A DNA stretch of 64,000 nucleotides, taken from the NCBI RefSeq assembly GCF_943736985.1, contig NZ_CALSFS010000006.1:62001-126000 (forward strand), written 5' to 3'. The DNA comes from Clostridium sp. Marseille-Q2269 (GTDB lineage Bacteria; Bacillota; Clostridia; Clostridiales; Clostridiaceae). Below the pieces are notes generated by a model. It was not told the DNA's origin. It saw only the letters and a program-made list of their open reading frames with translations, and made no database searches. The position numbers were made by a program, and so were the translations under genes. This document shows, piece by piece, positions 36,596-47,030 of the stretch; the stretch's first letter is position 1; each line of letters starts with the position of its first letter.

Positions 36596-36863
36596 AACAG
36601 ACCTCCCTATATATATAATACAATATAATTTTACCTTAGTTTCAAATAAAAGTAAATAAATACATATATTTTAAAATTGTATTAAGCATTGTTTCCAGCT
36701 ATACGAGTATAGTAAGGTATTTATTTTAATATATTTAATAAATAAGATAGTGTTAAGCAGTATTTTAATTTATCATACAAAGTTTTATAAAATGGTATGA
36801 GGAATAATATTTTTATTAAATTTGTTATATTTTGGGTGGATTAATATAGGTTACGAGGTGTTT

Positions 36864-37922
36864 ATGGCAATGCGACTTGAATTTATTAATAGAGTTAAAG
36901 AAAATGATATTTTAGGAAGAAATATTTTTTCAGAAGGTGGACAAGTTCTGCTTAAATCTGGGATTAAGTTAACAGCAAATTACATACAAAAATTAAGAAA
37001 CCTAGGTGTTTTTTATATTTATATAAAGGATGAAAGATTAGAGGATGTAATAATAGATGATCCTAAGCTTATGGAACTTAAACAAACTACTATGAAATCT
37101 ATGACAGAAATTATGAAAAATATACATGATTGTAATGGGAAAAGCTTAAAAAAATCTTTTAGCCAAGTAGAAGAAATGATAGATTATATAATGGATATGG
37201 GAGATGTAAATAGAAGTCTTTATGATATTAAAACTTATGATAATTATACATATATACATAGCTTAGATACGTGCATAATGACTACATTTATAGGTCTGTC
37301 CAGCGGACTCAATGAAAAAGAATTAAAAGATGTGGGCATAGGTGCAATATTACATGATATAGGAAAAGTGAATATACCTAATAAAATAATAAATAAAAAA
37401 GGACCTTTAACAGATGAGGAATTTATGGAAATAAAAAGACATCCTATTTATGGTAGTGAAATATTAAAAAGAGATTTTACAATGTCTGATACAGTTATAA
37501 AAATAGTTGAACAACATCATGAAAGAATAGATGGTAAAGGATATCCTTATGGACTTAAAAGAAATGATATCTCTAAATATGCAAAAATAGTTTCTATATG
37601 TGATGTATATGATGCTATAAGTAATGATAGATGTTATAGAAAAAAATTTACCCCTAATGATGCTTATGAGCTTATATTATCTGGATCAGGAACTATGTTT
37701 GATGAAGATTTAGTTAAAACTTTTAAAAATACATTTGCTATATATCCTTTAGGTTGTAGGATTAGACTATCAAATAATAAGGAAGGCTATGTAATAAATC
37801 AAAACAAAGGATTTCCAGATAGGCCTATAGTTAGAATTTTTAAAGATGATAATATGAATAGTTTTTATCAGATAGATTTACTTAAGTATCCAAACTTAGT
37901 AATAAGATCAATGGTAATGTAA
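36864..37922 (+). CDS. HD-GYP domain protein (putative c-di-GMP phosphodiesterase)
   Basis: 352 residues from ATG 36864 (GAGGTG upstream). An N-terminal 100 residues of a domain common in such proteins precedes the HD-GYP domain: LHDIGKVNIPN (about 163) with the HD pair, then QHHERIDGKGYPYGL (about 215). HD-GYP enzymes hydrolyse c-di-GMP. A C-terminal domain of about 70 residues (YPLGCRIRLSNNKEGYVI) follows. No signal domain is apparent. A terminator follows. Confidence 0.88.
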   Translation: MAMRLEFINRVKENDILGRNIFSEGGQVLLKSGIKLTANYIQKLRNLGVFYIYIKDERLEDVIIDDPKLMELKQTTMKSMTEIMKNIHDCNGKSLKKSFSQVEEMIDYIMDMGDVNRSLYDIKTYDNYTYIHSLDTCIMTTFIGLSSGLNEKELKDVGIGAILHDIGKVNIPNKIINKKGPLTDEEFMEIKRHPIYGSEILKRDFTMSDTVIKIVEQHHERIDGKGYPYGLKRNDISKYAKIVSICDVYDAISNDRCYRKKFTPNDAYELILSGSGTMFDEDLVKTFKNTFAIYPLGCRIRLSNNKEGYVINQNKGFPDRPIVRIFKDDNMNSFYQIDLLKYPNLVIRSMVM

Positions 37923-37940
37923 ATATTTTCAATAAATAAA

Positions 37941-37975
37941 GCACAACATATAATTCAAATTTTATGTTGTGCTTA
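37941..37975 (+). terminator. Terminator after the HD-GYP gene
   Basis: GCACAACATA / TATGTTGTGC with a 12-base loop, followed by TTATGTG; a weak T tail. Confidence 0.65.
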
Positions 37976-38053
37976 TGTGTATAATAATATATATTGGTTA
38001 ATATAGATAAGTATTTTTAAAGAATATTTTAAAATAATTATTTTTATTAGGAA

Positions 38054-39076
38054 GTGATTGTTATAGATAAATTTATAAAAAGCATTATAGATAAACTTAT
38101 GAGAACAGAAAATTATAATGTTATGGATATTAATACAAATGCAGGCTTAGAAAGTGATTGGATAGCTGTAAAGGATAAGGATGATTTCTATGAAGTATTA
38201 ATTTTTTCTAGTTATCTTAAAGTAAAGGATTTAAATAGACAATACATAAAAGAATATATTCAGTCTTTATTTTTAGATAAACCTATAAATTTAAATATAG
38301 CTATATTAATTGATAAAGAAATAAATAATACTTTTATTGATTTTTTGGATAGTAATTTAATTAAAGACAGTTCTTTTATACTAGATTATAATAACAGAAA
38401 TATAGTTTATGCAGGAGAAGATACTAGAGGCATTGTAGAGGACATAGTAAGAGTGCCAAAGCAGAAAGAAAATATTTATCATAATGAAAATAATGGCTCT
38501 AAGGATAAAAGTGGGATTATTACTAAAACAATAATAGGTATAAACATTTTTATGTATTTAATAACAGCATTTTTATCAGGAAATATATTTAATAGTAATA
38601 TTAAAGTATTGGTATTTTTAGGGGCAAAGGTAAATTCTTTTATAAGTAATGGACAATATTATAGATTAATAACAGCAATGTTTTTACATGGAGGATTAAT
38701 ACATTTAGCATTAAATATGTACGCACTAAATTCAATAGGGCCTTTAGTAGAAATGTATTTTGGTAAAGTTAAATATTTAATCATTTATTTTATATCTGGA
38801 ATATTGAGTTCTTATTTTAGCTATGTATTTTCACCTTCAGTTTCAATAGGAGCTTCTGGAGCTATATTTGGAATATTAGGAGCTACTTTGATAATAGCAT
38901 ATAGAAATAGAAAACGGGGAGGAAAAGAATTTTTAAATAATATAATATCAGTTATAGGTATTAACTTAATATTAGGATTTTCTATCCCCAATGTGGATAA
39001 TTTTGGACATATCGGTGGATTAATAGGAGGAGTAATTGTAACATTAGTTCTTTTTTTATACTCAAAGAATAAATAA
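38054..39076 (+). CDS. Rhomboid-family intramembrane serine protease with an extra N-terminal domain
   Basis: About 340 residues. The C-terminal half (from about 155) is a rhomboid with six or seven helices: HGGLIHLALNMYALNSIGP, the catalytic Ser in SIGASGAIFG (about 267) and the catalytic His in GHIGGLIGG (about 318). The N-terminal 150 residues form a soluble alpha/beta domain I do not recognise. The start is uncertain: GTG 38054 sits directly on the AGGAAGTG ribosome binding site, and no ATG lies within the next 40 bases; an ATT or ATA start a few bases later is possible. Confidence 0.82.
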   Translation: MIVIDKFIKSIIDKLMRTENYNVMDINTNAGLESDWIAVKDKDDFYEVLIFSSYLKVKDLNRQYIKEYIQSLFLDKPINLNIAILIDKEINNTFIDFLDSNLIKDSSFILDYNNRNIVYAGEDTRGIVEDIVRVPKQKENIYHNENNGSKDKSGIITKTIIGINIFMYLITAFLSGNIFNSNIKVLVFLGAKVNSFISNGQYYRLITAMFLHGGLIHLALNMYALNSIGPLVEMYFGKVKYLIIYFISGILSSYFSYVFSPSVSIGASGAIFGILGATLIIAYRNRKRGGKEFLNNIISVIGINLILGFSIPNVDNFGHIGGLIGGVIVTLVLFLYSKNK

Positions 39077-39201
39077 AAGAGTATTTTATAAATAAGATTT
39101 ATGGTCTTGTATATTTAGCGTTGGTTTAATGTGTAAAATATGATTCTGTAAGCTAAATTTAACTATTACAACAAGTTAATATAATAATAAATAACAAAAT
39201 G

Positions 39202-39241
39202 CCCCTATATATTAGAGTTTCCATTCTGTAGTATATAGGGG
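39202..39241 (-). terminator. Hairpin downstream of the chemotaxis receptor gene
   Basis: CCCCTATATA / TATATAGGGG arms with a 21-base loop. On the minus strand it is followed by ATTTTGTTATTT. It lies 166 bases past the receptor stop. Confidence 0.5.
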
Positions 39242-39406
39242 ACATCTTATATATGAAGTTGATTAAAAAATTTCCTCAAGCATTAATGTAAAAAATAAGA
39301 TTAAATGTGGATAATTTTAATATTTTTTTAGTTTTTTAAAATATCATAACTTAATTTCTTGTTTTGGTTAATTATTTTCACATAATTTACATATAGAAAA
39401 GCTAAC

Positions 39407-41459
39407 TTATATTTTAAATATACTTATATCTTTTTCAAGTCTTAAAGACATCTGAGAAAGTTTCACTGCAACTTCAGCTACTTCTTTCATTATAGCTGTT
39501 TGTTCTTCAGCAGAAGCCGCTACATTTTGTGTATTATTGCCAGATTCTTTTATTATTAAATTTATTTTTTCTAGAGAATTTACAACGGTCTCTGTACTAG
39601 CCGTTATTTCTTCTACAACTGCAGATACATCTTGCATTTCCCTAGACACTTTATTAATATCAGATAGTATATGTGTAAAGGAATTTTTAGTATCTTGTAC
39701 TATTGTGATTCCTTCACTAACATTATCAGTTTCAATCTTCATAGAGCTAACTACTTTTTTAATATCATTTTGAACATCTTTTATAATATTTCCAATACTT
39801 TTAGCTGCACTAGAAGATTCTTCTGCTAATTTTCTCACCTCTTCTGCAACCACTGCAAATCCTTTTCCTGCTTCACCTGCACGAGCTGATTCTATAGCAG
39901 CATTTAGTGCTAATAAATTTGTTTGTTCAGCTATAGACGTTATTAGAGAAACTATATTTCCTATATTATTTGATTTTTCCTGTAAGGCATTTACGATATT
40001 TGTTGAATCTGTTACGCTTTCTTCTATATCTTTCATTTTATCTATAGCAGTAGATACTATTGTATTACCTTCTTCAGCTTTTTTATGAGTAGTCATAGAA
40101 TAATTAGTAACAGACTGAACATTGTTAGATATTTGTTCCATACCTTTATATATTTCTTCTAAATTTCTAACAGAATCTTCAGAAGTTCTTGATTGTGTTT
40201 CACTTCCATCCGCTATATCAGACATAGTCTGTGCTATTTGATCTGAAGCGCTTTGAGTTTGTTCAGCGCTTGTAGATAGTTCTTCAGATATAGAAACTAT
40301 ATCTTTGAGATTCCTATTAAAATTGTTTATTATGTTATTTAAGGTATCCTTCATATTATTTAAATTTTTACCCATAGCTCCCAATTCATCTTTACTGTCT
40401 ATAGATAGTGATTGAGTTAAATCACCGTTAGAGATAGTTTCTGAAAATGAATTAACTTTATTTATAATCTTAGTTAGATAATTGCTAAACCATAAAACAA
40501 ATCCAATTATTAAAACTAGTATTATTAATATAAATACTATACTTTTTATTAAAAGTTGCTTTAAAGGAGCAGTAACTTCTGATTGATCTATGGATAAAGC
40601 TATAACCCATCCAGTTTCAGGAACATGATTATAGTAAATCAATTTTTTCTCAGTTCCTTCTTGATATGTACCTTTTCCTGCTTTTTTAGATAACATTTCT
40701 TTTCCTAAAGCGGACAAATCGTTTTCAGTTTCTTTAGTAATATTAGACTTCATAATTTTATCTTTGTTGGGGTTTGTTATATATGTACCTTCATTATCTA
40801 ATAATATAGCTCGGCCTGTTTTTCCTATTTTAACATCAGATACCATTTTTTGTAGATTATTTAGATTTATATCAGCAGTACATACTCCAAAAAAGTTACC
40901 ATTTTTATCTTTAAAAGGTGCAGAAGTCGTTACCATAATTGTGTTAGAAACTTTATCTAAATAAGGTTTTGACCAAGCAACAGATTGAGTTGACGTTTTA
41001 CCTATCTTATACCAATCATAGTTTACGTAATTATAGGATTCGGCGCTATACTCATCAGTATAAGATATCTTATCACCATCCCTAAAGGCGTAAGGACCAA
41101 AGAATTTTTCTTTAGGGTTAAATTTATAGGGCTCAAACCATATGCCTACTCCAGAAGTTTCCTTATTAGTTTTTATAAAATTTTGTACTAAGTTTTTATA
41201 AGTGTCTTTAACCATAATGTCTTTTGAAGACTCTATGGATCTGGAAAGGGTTTCAGGAACCTTTATGTTGTAATAATGACTTTTCAATGTTTTCAGTTAT
41301 GGACTGAGTTTCAAGTTCCATTTTATTTTCTATTTCGCTGGAAAGTAATTTCTTTGAGTTAGCATAACTTAGAAGCGATAGAAAAACCATAGATAATATG
41401 GCAAGTGGTAAAATAGTACATAAAATCAAAGTTCTAATACTTTTAAAATTAAATTTCAT
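39407..41459 (-). pseudogene. Methyl-accepting chemotaxis protein, split by a one-base frameshift
   Basis: The N-terminal part (41253-41459; AAGGAGG upstream) has a signal-anchor helix and reads to [13 protein letters not shown] then stop. The remaining 600 residues continue in another frame from [12 protein letters not shown]. One surplus base in AAAGGTTCCTGAAACC (41254-41269, minus strand) accounts for the break; removing it gives an intact protein of about 683 residues. Parts: N-terminal helix, double CACHE sensor domain, second helix (about 41-61 from the shift in local numbering near position 40520), HAMP, and the methyl-accepting domain with [39 protein letters not shown]. It would sense a small molecule outside the cell. 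It may be a real pseudogene, a phase-variable gene or a sequencing error. Confidence 0.8.
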
Positions 41460-41713
41460 TTTGAACCTCCTTATGGAAAATTTATAGTGTTTTGGTAATT
41501 AATTTATAGTTAATTATAATATATATAATCGCATGATTCATAAAAACATTAAATATTTAATACGAAAAACCACAAGAATATACTTATAAAATTAATAGAG
41601 TTACATAAATTTTTTAATTTTACCTATAATTTGTTATATTTTGTTTTATATGAATTGGTTTTTACATTAAAATAAGAAGATATAATAAAATAATTTTTTC
41701 TAAATATAAAAAA

Positions 41714-41810
41714 GGGGCTGTCGCATTAAAGAATTTAAGCACAATATATTGTTTTATAGTTTAAAGTTAACACAATATATTGTAGTATTTATTCTTAGTG
41801 CGACAGCCCC
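41714..41810. repeat. MITE-like palindromic repeat, family 2, copy 2
   Basis: GGGGCTGTCGCATTAAAGAAT and ATTCTTAGTGCGACAGCCCC form near-perfect inverted ends. ACAATATATTGT occurs twice inside. It matches 31742-31836. It lies right after the ftsH stop on the minus strand and may serve as its terminator. Confidence 0.88.
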
Positions 41811-41820
41811 GAATAGTAAT

Positions 41821-43566
41821 CTAATTTTTTAAAAGATATTTAAAGTCTTCTTCATAAAGAGTCTCCTCTTCTAATAATTTTTCACACAATGAATCTAATT
41901 GATTTTTGTTTTTAAGTAGCATATCTTTAACATCATTATATATGGTGTCTATCAATGATTTACATTCCTTAATTATACTATTTTCATTTATGTTTAGCTC
42001 ATGTTTTATGCTTCCCATATTTAGTAGACCTAAAGTCTCACCCATACCGTATTCTGTTACCATTTTATATGCAATAGATGTACTTCGTTGTAGATCATTA
42101 TGAGCTCCTGTGGTTATATGATTTTCTCCAAATATAATTTCTTCTGCGGCACGTCCACCTAAAAGTACCATTATTCTATTTCTTAAGTATTCTTTACTTT
42201 GATATAAATTATCCTCAGGAATACTTAAGGTATATCCACCAGCACCCTTTGTACTAGGTATTATAGTTACTTTAGATATTTTTTCTTTAGGTAGAACTAT
42301 AGATGAAATTAAAGCATGTCCAATTTCGTGGTAGGCAGTTATTTTTTTATCTTTAATTTTTATATAATCTCTATTTTGTTTTTCATGACCTGCAAGTACT
42401 ACAGAGAAAGCCTTATCAACATGGTAATCTTCTATATTAGAACTACTTTCTTTACAAGCTAATATGGCTGCTTCATTTAATAAATTTTCAAGTTTAGCTC
42501 CAGAGAAATATGCAGTTTTTTTGGCCCAATCTTTAATGTTTATATTACCTATAGGCTTATTTTTTAAATGAAGATTAAGAATTTTTTCTCTAGCTAGTAC
42601 ATCTGGTAAGTTAACTTCTATATGACGATCAAATCTACCGGGTCTTAATAAAGCTTCATCTAATATATCTAGTCTATTTGTAGCTGCCATTACTATAATA
42701 CCTTCTTTTTCATTAAAGCCAGACATTTCTGTAAGAAGGGCATTTAAGGTTTGATCTCTTTCCTCAGAACCGCCAGATTTTGTGCTAGATCTTTTTTTAC
42801 CAATAGCATCAATTTCATCTATAAATATTACAGCTTTACCTTTACTTTTAGCTTTTTTAAATAATTGTCTAATACGGCTGGCACCCACCCCTACATATAT
42901 TTGTACAAAGTCTGAACCTGACATAGCATAAAAAGGAACTCCAGCTTCTCCAGCCACAGCCTTTGCCATTAAAGTTTTACCTGTACCAGGGTCACCATAT
43001 AAAATAATTCCTTTAGGCATTCTAGCACCATAGGAAGAATATTTTTCAGGATTCTTTAAAAAGTCTACAATATCTTTTACACTTTCTTTAGCTTCCTCAT
43101 TTCCAGCAACGTTTTTAAAATTAAATTTTATATTTTCAACTACATCTGCATCTAAAGAATCTACAGAAGAACGAGTTTTATTTTTAAAACCATTGGAATT
43201 TTTCACTCCAATAAAAACTATAGAAAGAGCAGAAATAACCAAAAATGCTAAAGGAAGTACTTCTTTTGCTGTTACAGGAGGATTTTCTGATATTTTTACA
43301 TCTTTTTTTAATAGATTTTCTTTGAAGTTAGTTGATCTTGGATTGTCTGTTTCATAGATTTCATTTGAGTTTAGTCTTACCTTTATAGTAGAAGTGTCCG
43401 TCATATATACTGTAGATATTTTTTTTGCATTTAAATCCTTTAAAAACTGATTATAATCTTTCAAAGATTTTTGAGCACTATAAAAGTTAATGAAAATCAT
43501 AGCTCCTATAGATAAAATCGCCGTTATTATAGGCAAAATAATAATCTTATTTTTAATTTTATTCAT
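41821..43566 (-). CDS. ftsH: FtsH-type membrane AAA+ zinc protease (second-type copy)
   Basis: 581 residues from the ATG at 43566 (AAAGGAG upstream). Two helices (about 8-26 and 97-115) flank a short extracytoplasmic domain. The AAA+ domain has GDPGTGKTLMAKAVAGEAGV (about 190), FIDEIDAIGKKR and the second-region LLRPGRFDRH. The protease site is YHEIGHAL (about 411). It is smaller than the usual 600-650-residue FtsH, and its ending (EEETLYEEDFKYLL) is short. A probable Fur-like half-site (ATTATCA) lies about 95 bases upstream. It degrades misfolded membrane proteins; as an extra copy it may work during sporulation or stress. Confidence 0.88.
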   Translation of the reverse strand: MNKIKNKIIILPIITAILSIGAMIFINFYSAQKSLKDYNQFLKDLNAKKISTVYMTDTSTIKVRLNSNEIYETDNPRSTNFKENLLKKDVKISENPPVTAKEVLPLAFLVISALSIVFIGVKNSNGFKNKTRSSVDSLDADVVENIKFNFKNVAGNEEAKESVKDIVDFLKNPEKYSSYGARMPKGIILYGDPGTGKTLMAKAVAGEAGVPFYAMSGSDFVQIYVGVGASRIRQLFKKAKSKGKAVIFIDEIDAIGKKRSSTKSGGSEERDQTLNALLTEMSGFNEKEGIIVMAATNRLDILDEALLRPGRFDRHIEVNLPDVLAREKILNLHLKNKPIGNINIKDWAKKTAYFSGAKLENLLNEAAILACKESSSNIEDYHVDKAFSVVLAGHEKQNRDYIKIKDKKITAYHEIGHALISSIVLPKEKISKVTIIPSTKGAGGYTLSIPEDNLYQSKEYLRNRIMVLLGGRAAEEIIFGENHITTGAHNDLQRSTSIAYKMVTEYGMGETLGLLNMGSIKHELNINENSIIKECKSLIDTIYNDVKDMLLKNKNQLDSLCEKLLEEETLYEEDFKYLLKN

Positions 43567-43793
43567 CAAGTAACTCCTTTCTAAAAATAGGAATTTTAAT
43601 ATTTATTTTAAACTTGTATGTCGTATAATAATACTATAATATTTTTTTAGGTCAGTCTAATGATTATCATAAAAATTGTTAAAGTAATTTCTGGTATATT
43701 TAATAATTATTCCTAATGATTATATTAGTTTTAGTATGGTTAATTTTAGTGTATACTTATTTATAACTGAAAGAATAGAGGGGGAAGTAATGG

Positions 43794-44852
43794 ATGAAAG
43801 TATCATCTGTAAAGGTTACTTTAACAGAAATAGATATAATGACTTTAATTAAGGATTATTTAAAAGTTCAGGGGCTGTGTATTGAGAGTGTTTCTCTTGG
43901 AGATTTTATAGAGGTGAGAGGATCTTATACTAAAGGAGTTCCTGTGCCTTTTTTTGCTAAATTAGCTTTGGGTAGTGTGGATAACAACACTATTAATATA
44001 AGAATATTTAAAGTTAAAGTAATGAAATTGCACGTGATTAATATAATAAAAAAATTAGCTTTAAAATTATCATTGAACAATTTTAAAGAGTACGGTATAA
44101 ATGTTAATAAAGAAAATATAAGAGTGGATTTGGATATACTATCTAAAAAGATACCATATGTTTATTTTAAAATACATAAGATAAATTTATATAATGGATA
44201 CATAGATGTTTTTGTAGATAATATAATTTATTCCAAAGAAAATGAAAAAGTAGAAGAAAAAGTAGAAAAAGAAAAATTTTATTTAAATAAGAAGTATGAA
44301 CCTATATATAAAAGAAAAGATGGTTATTCACATGCAAGAAAAAATTTAAAGTTTAAAGTGCCAAATAAATATAATAAGTTTTTTGAATACTCTATGCTTA
44401 TACCAGATATAACTGTACTTTTGTATAGATTACTCAAAGATAAAAGGGTTGATGCAAAAACTAAAGCTCTTGTAGTTGCAGTATTGAGTTACTTAGTTAG
44501 TCCTGTAGATATAATTCCTTCCTTTATACCTTTTATAGGTAAAATTGATGATTTTGCTGTGGTGTTTTTTGGATTGAATAAAATAATAGAGGAAGTACCA
44601 GAGAATGTTATTTTAGAAAATTGGGAAGGAAAGGGTAATATAATATTTTTGGTAAAGCAAGTGTTAGGATATGTTTCTAATATAATAGGAACAGAAAATG
44701 TTAAGGTGCTTGTTAATTTTATTAATAATATTATAAATTTTGTAAAGAAAAAATCTCACGGTAAAATAAAAACAAAAATAAATACAGAAGAACATATTAC
44801 ATCTTATGAGGAGGTGGCAGCTGTAGATGAAAAAAGTAATAATATACACTGA
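43794..44852 (+). CDS. DUF1232 (YkvA-like) protein
   Basis: 352 residues, GAGGGGGA before ATG. The N-terminal 150 residues are a beta-rich domain not recognised ([19 protein letters not shown]). The DUF1232 domain near 220-270 reads [38 protein letters not shown], with two short membrane-like helices. YkvA-type proteins have no settled function. The 3' end overlaps the RNase HI gene by 26 bases, implying coupling. Confidence 0.72.
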   Translation: MKVSSVKVTLTEIDIMTLIKDYLKVQGLCIESVSLGDFIEVRGSYTKGVPVPFFAKLALGSVDNNTINIRIFKVKVMKLHVINIIKKLALKLSLNNFKEYGINVNKENIRVDLDILSKKIPYVYFKIHKINLYNGYIDVFVDNIIYSKENEKVEEKVEKEKFYLNKKYEPIYKRKDGYSHARKNLKFKVPNKYNKFFEYSMLIPDITVLLYRLLKDKRVDAKTKALVVAVLSYLVSPVDIIPSFIPFIGKIDDFAVVFFGLNKIIEEVPENVILENWEGKGNIIFLVKQVLGYVSNIIGTENVKVLVNFINNIINFVKKKSHGKIKTKINTEEHITSYEEVAAVDEKSNNIH

Positions 44853-45276
44853 TGGAGCCTGTCGAGGAAATGGTCAAGAGAATACAATAGGTGCTTATGG
44901 AATAGTTTTAATGTATGGTGAGCATAAAAAAGAAATAAAAAAAGCTTTTAAAAATACAACTAATAATATTATGGAATTATCTGCAGTGGTAGAAGCACTT
45001 TCTTTGTTAAAGGAAGGTTGCATGGTAGAACTTTATAGTGATTCTGCCTATGTTATAAATGCTATAAATCAGAAATGGCTGGATAATTGGAAAAAGAATA
45101 ATTGGAAAACTGCATCTAAATCTCCAGTTAAAAATAAAGAATTGTGGGAAAGATTAGATGAATTGCTAAAGAAACATTCTGTTAAATTTATAAAAGTAAA
45201 AGGACATAGTGATAATGAATATAACAATAGATGCGATAAATTAGCAAATGAAGCTATGGATGAATTTGATGTTTAA
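44827..45276 (+). CDS. rnhA: Ribonuclease HI
   Basis: 149 residues, GAGGAGGTGG before ATG 44827 inside the previous gene. Active-site acids are all visible: [10 protein letters not shown] (Asp), [12 protein letters not shown] (Glu), [11 protein letters not shown] (Asp) and [19 protein letters not shown] (His and last Asp). It removes RNA from RNA-DNA hybrids. It lacks the hybrid-binding N-terminal domain found in some RNase HI. Confidence 0.93.
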   Translation: MKKVIIYTDGACRGNGQENTIGAYGIVLMYGEHKKEIKKAFKNTTNNIMELSAVVEALSLLKEGCMVELYSDSAYVINAINQKWLDNWKKNNWKTASKSPVKNKELWERLDELLKKHSVKFIKVKGHSDNEYNNRCDKLANEAMDEFDV

Positions 45277-45338
45277 TATTTTATAAAAATGCATATCCTA
45301 TATTTGATGTTAAAAGTAAATAAAGGAGAGTGTAGAAT

Positions 45339-45515
45339 ATGAGCAATAGATTTTTATCAGGTATGACTACAGGTGCTATTATCGGTGCAACTGTAGGTAT
45401 GTTAATGGTGCCTCAACTAGATAGAGGAACTAGAAGAAAAATAAAAAGAACAAGTATGACTATGATGGGAATGGCAGGCAACATGATGGGAAATATGAGA
45501 GGTATGATGAGATAA
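45339..45515 (+). CDS. Small YtxH-like membrane-associated protein
   Basis: 58 residues (AAAGGAGAG before ATG). It begins MSNRFLSGMTTGAIIGATVG with one glycine-rich helix, then PQLDRGTRRKIKRT and a methionine-rich tail (TMMGMAGNMMGNMRGMMR, 10 Met in 18). The helix-then-basic layout matches YtxH-domain proteins, small general-stress/envelope proteins. It is too short for most gene callers to name. A terminator follows directly. Confidence 0.75.
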   Translation: MSNRFLSGMTTGAIIGATVGMLMVPQLDRGTRRKIKRTSMTMMGMAGNMMGNMRGMMR

Positions 45516-45516
45516 A

Positions 45517-45551
45517 AAGGTTTGGGGAAATCCCCAAATCTTTTTATATAC
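45517..45551 (+). terminator. Strong terminator
   Basis: GGTTTGGGGA-AA-TCCCCAAATC stem (45519-45540) followed by TTTTTATAT, ending the DUF1232/rnhA/small-protein operon. Confidence 0.9.
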
Positions 45552-45578
45552 AATAAATGCAAAAATCATAAATAAATT

Positions 45579-45635
45579 TGAAAAAATATGTAATTACTTT
45601 TATAAAAAATTTATCCTAATTGAAAAAATATGTTA
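45579..45635 (+). promoter_or_regulatory. Direct repeat (TTGAAAAAATATGTWA) before the XRE-TPR regulator
   Basis: Two copies of TTGAAAAAATATGT at about 45579 and 45620, 41 bases apart (about four helical turns). The second runs into TATAAT (45634-45639), a likely -10 box. Such a layout suits an operator bound by the regulator encoded downstream. Confidence 0.4.
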
Positions 45636-45694
45636 TAATGAGTTTATAAAAAGTATAAAAAAATTTAACTATATTAATAGCGAGGAAGATACGT

Positions 45695-46999
45695 ATGGAG
45701 ATACTTTCTTTGGGGGAAAAGATTAAAAGAAGAAGAAAAGAATTAAATATGACTTTGAAGGATTTAGCTGGAGCTAGAATAACTCCAGGGCAAATAAGCC
45801 TTGTAGAATCAGGTAAATCAAATCCTAGTATGGACTTATTAGAATATTTAGCAAACACTTTAAATACATCTATAGAATATTTTATGGAATCTGAAGATAC
45901 TCAAGCTGAAAAAATATGCAAATATTATGAAAATATAGCAGAATCTCATATTATAAATGATAACGTAAATATAGCAGAACAATATATAGAAAAATCTCTT
46001 TATTATGCTGAAAAATATAATTTAGAATATAGAAAAGCTAGAAATCTTTATTTAAGAGGACTTATATACACACATAAAGGAGATCTGTCTGTTGCACAGC
46101 AATATCTTTTATCTGCAAATGTAATATTTATTAAAAATAATAACTATGAGGAAATAGTAAATGCTTTTGTTAATTTAGGAAAAATAACAATAATATTAAA
46201 GGCCTACCATTCTTCTTGCAGTTATTTTCAACAAGCAGAAAAGGTGTATAGCGATCATGATATAGGAAATGATGATCTTTTAGCAGAGATATATTATCAT
46301 ATAGCTTATACATATTTTAAGTTAGATAATATAAATAAAGCCATAGATTACTCTTATTTAGCAAAGGAAAAATATAGACAACTAAACAATAAAAAAGAAT
46401 ATGCTAACTCTCTTTTACTTTTATCTCAACAATATAGCGAAAAAGGTGAAATGGATAGAGCTATAAGATATTCTGAAAAGGCATTAAGTATATTTAAAGA
46501 TGTAGATGATATATTATATACTTCTAAAATAGAAAATAATTTAGGCAAGTTGTTCTATGAATTTGATAATTTAGAGGAATCCTTTGTACATTTTAATAGA
46601 GCAAAGGAAATAAGAGAGTCTAACAAAGATCCGTTAATTATAGAAACTCTTATAAATATATGTGAAAATTATATAAAACAAAAGGATATTCATAATTGTA
46701 AATTAATATTAGATGAAATAATGAATAATTTAGAAAATGGAAATGAAATAGCTTTAGTAGATTATTATTTATTAAAGCATAGAGTAGAACTTCTGCAAGG
46801 TGATTTAGAAGAAGCAGAAAGAACGCTTTTAAGGGCATTAAACTTTGTTAAAAACATGGAAAATAAAGGGAGAATAGGAGAAATATCCATAATAATAGGT
46901 AAATTCTATATAGATAATGGGAATGACAAAGAAGCAGCTAAATATCTAAATGAAGGGGTAGAAATGTTCAAGGAAGTAGGATTGTTAAAGGACATGTAA
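45695..46999 (+). CDS. XRE-family regulator with TPR domain (first of a tandem pair)
   Basis: 434 residues, GAGGAAG before ATG. The helix-turn-helix domain (about 1-65: MEILSLGEKIKRRRKELN, ITPGQISLVESGKSNPS) is followed by a long run of TPR-type helices (about 100-430, with A-x-x-Y motifs such as ADYSYLAKEKYRQL-like repeats). This is the layout of RRNPP-type peptide-sensing regulators and of stand-alone TPR repressors. The neighbouring gene is a paralogue starting MEILSVGQKIKRAR. Target genes are unknown; autoregulation is likely (see the direct repeat). Confidence 0.85.
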   Translation: MEILSLGEKIKRRRKELNMTLKDLAGARITPGQISLVESGKSNPSMDLLEYLANTLNTSIEYFMESEDTQAEKICKYYENIAESHIINDNVNIAEQYIEKSLYYAEKYNLEYRKARNLYLRGLIYTHKGDLSVAQQYLLSANVIFIKNNNYEEIVNAFVNLGKITIILKAYHSSCSYFQQAEKVYSDHDIGNDDLLAEIYYHIAYTYFKLDNINKAIDYSYLAKEKYRQLNNKKEYANSLLLLSQQYSEKGEMDRAIRYSEKALSIFKDVDDILYTSKIENNLGKLFYEFDNLEESFVHFNRAKEIRESNKDPLIIETLINICENYIKQKDIHNCKLILDEIMNNLENGNEIALVDYYLLKHRVELLQGDLEEAERTLLRALNFVKNMENKGRIGEISIIIGKFYIDNGNDKEAAKYLNEGVEMFKEVGLLKDM

Positions 47000-47030
47000 C
47001 TAGATTTATTTTGTGGATGGGTGAGATTTT

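Noticed and set aside
41714-41810. CRISPR-like repeat from the two internal ACAATATATTGT units
   Set aside because: Only two units within a larger palindrome, and the whole element recurs at 31742; no array.
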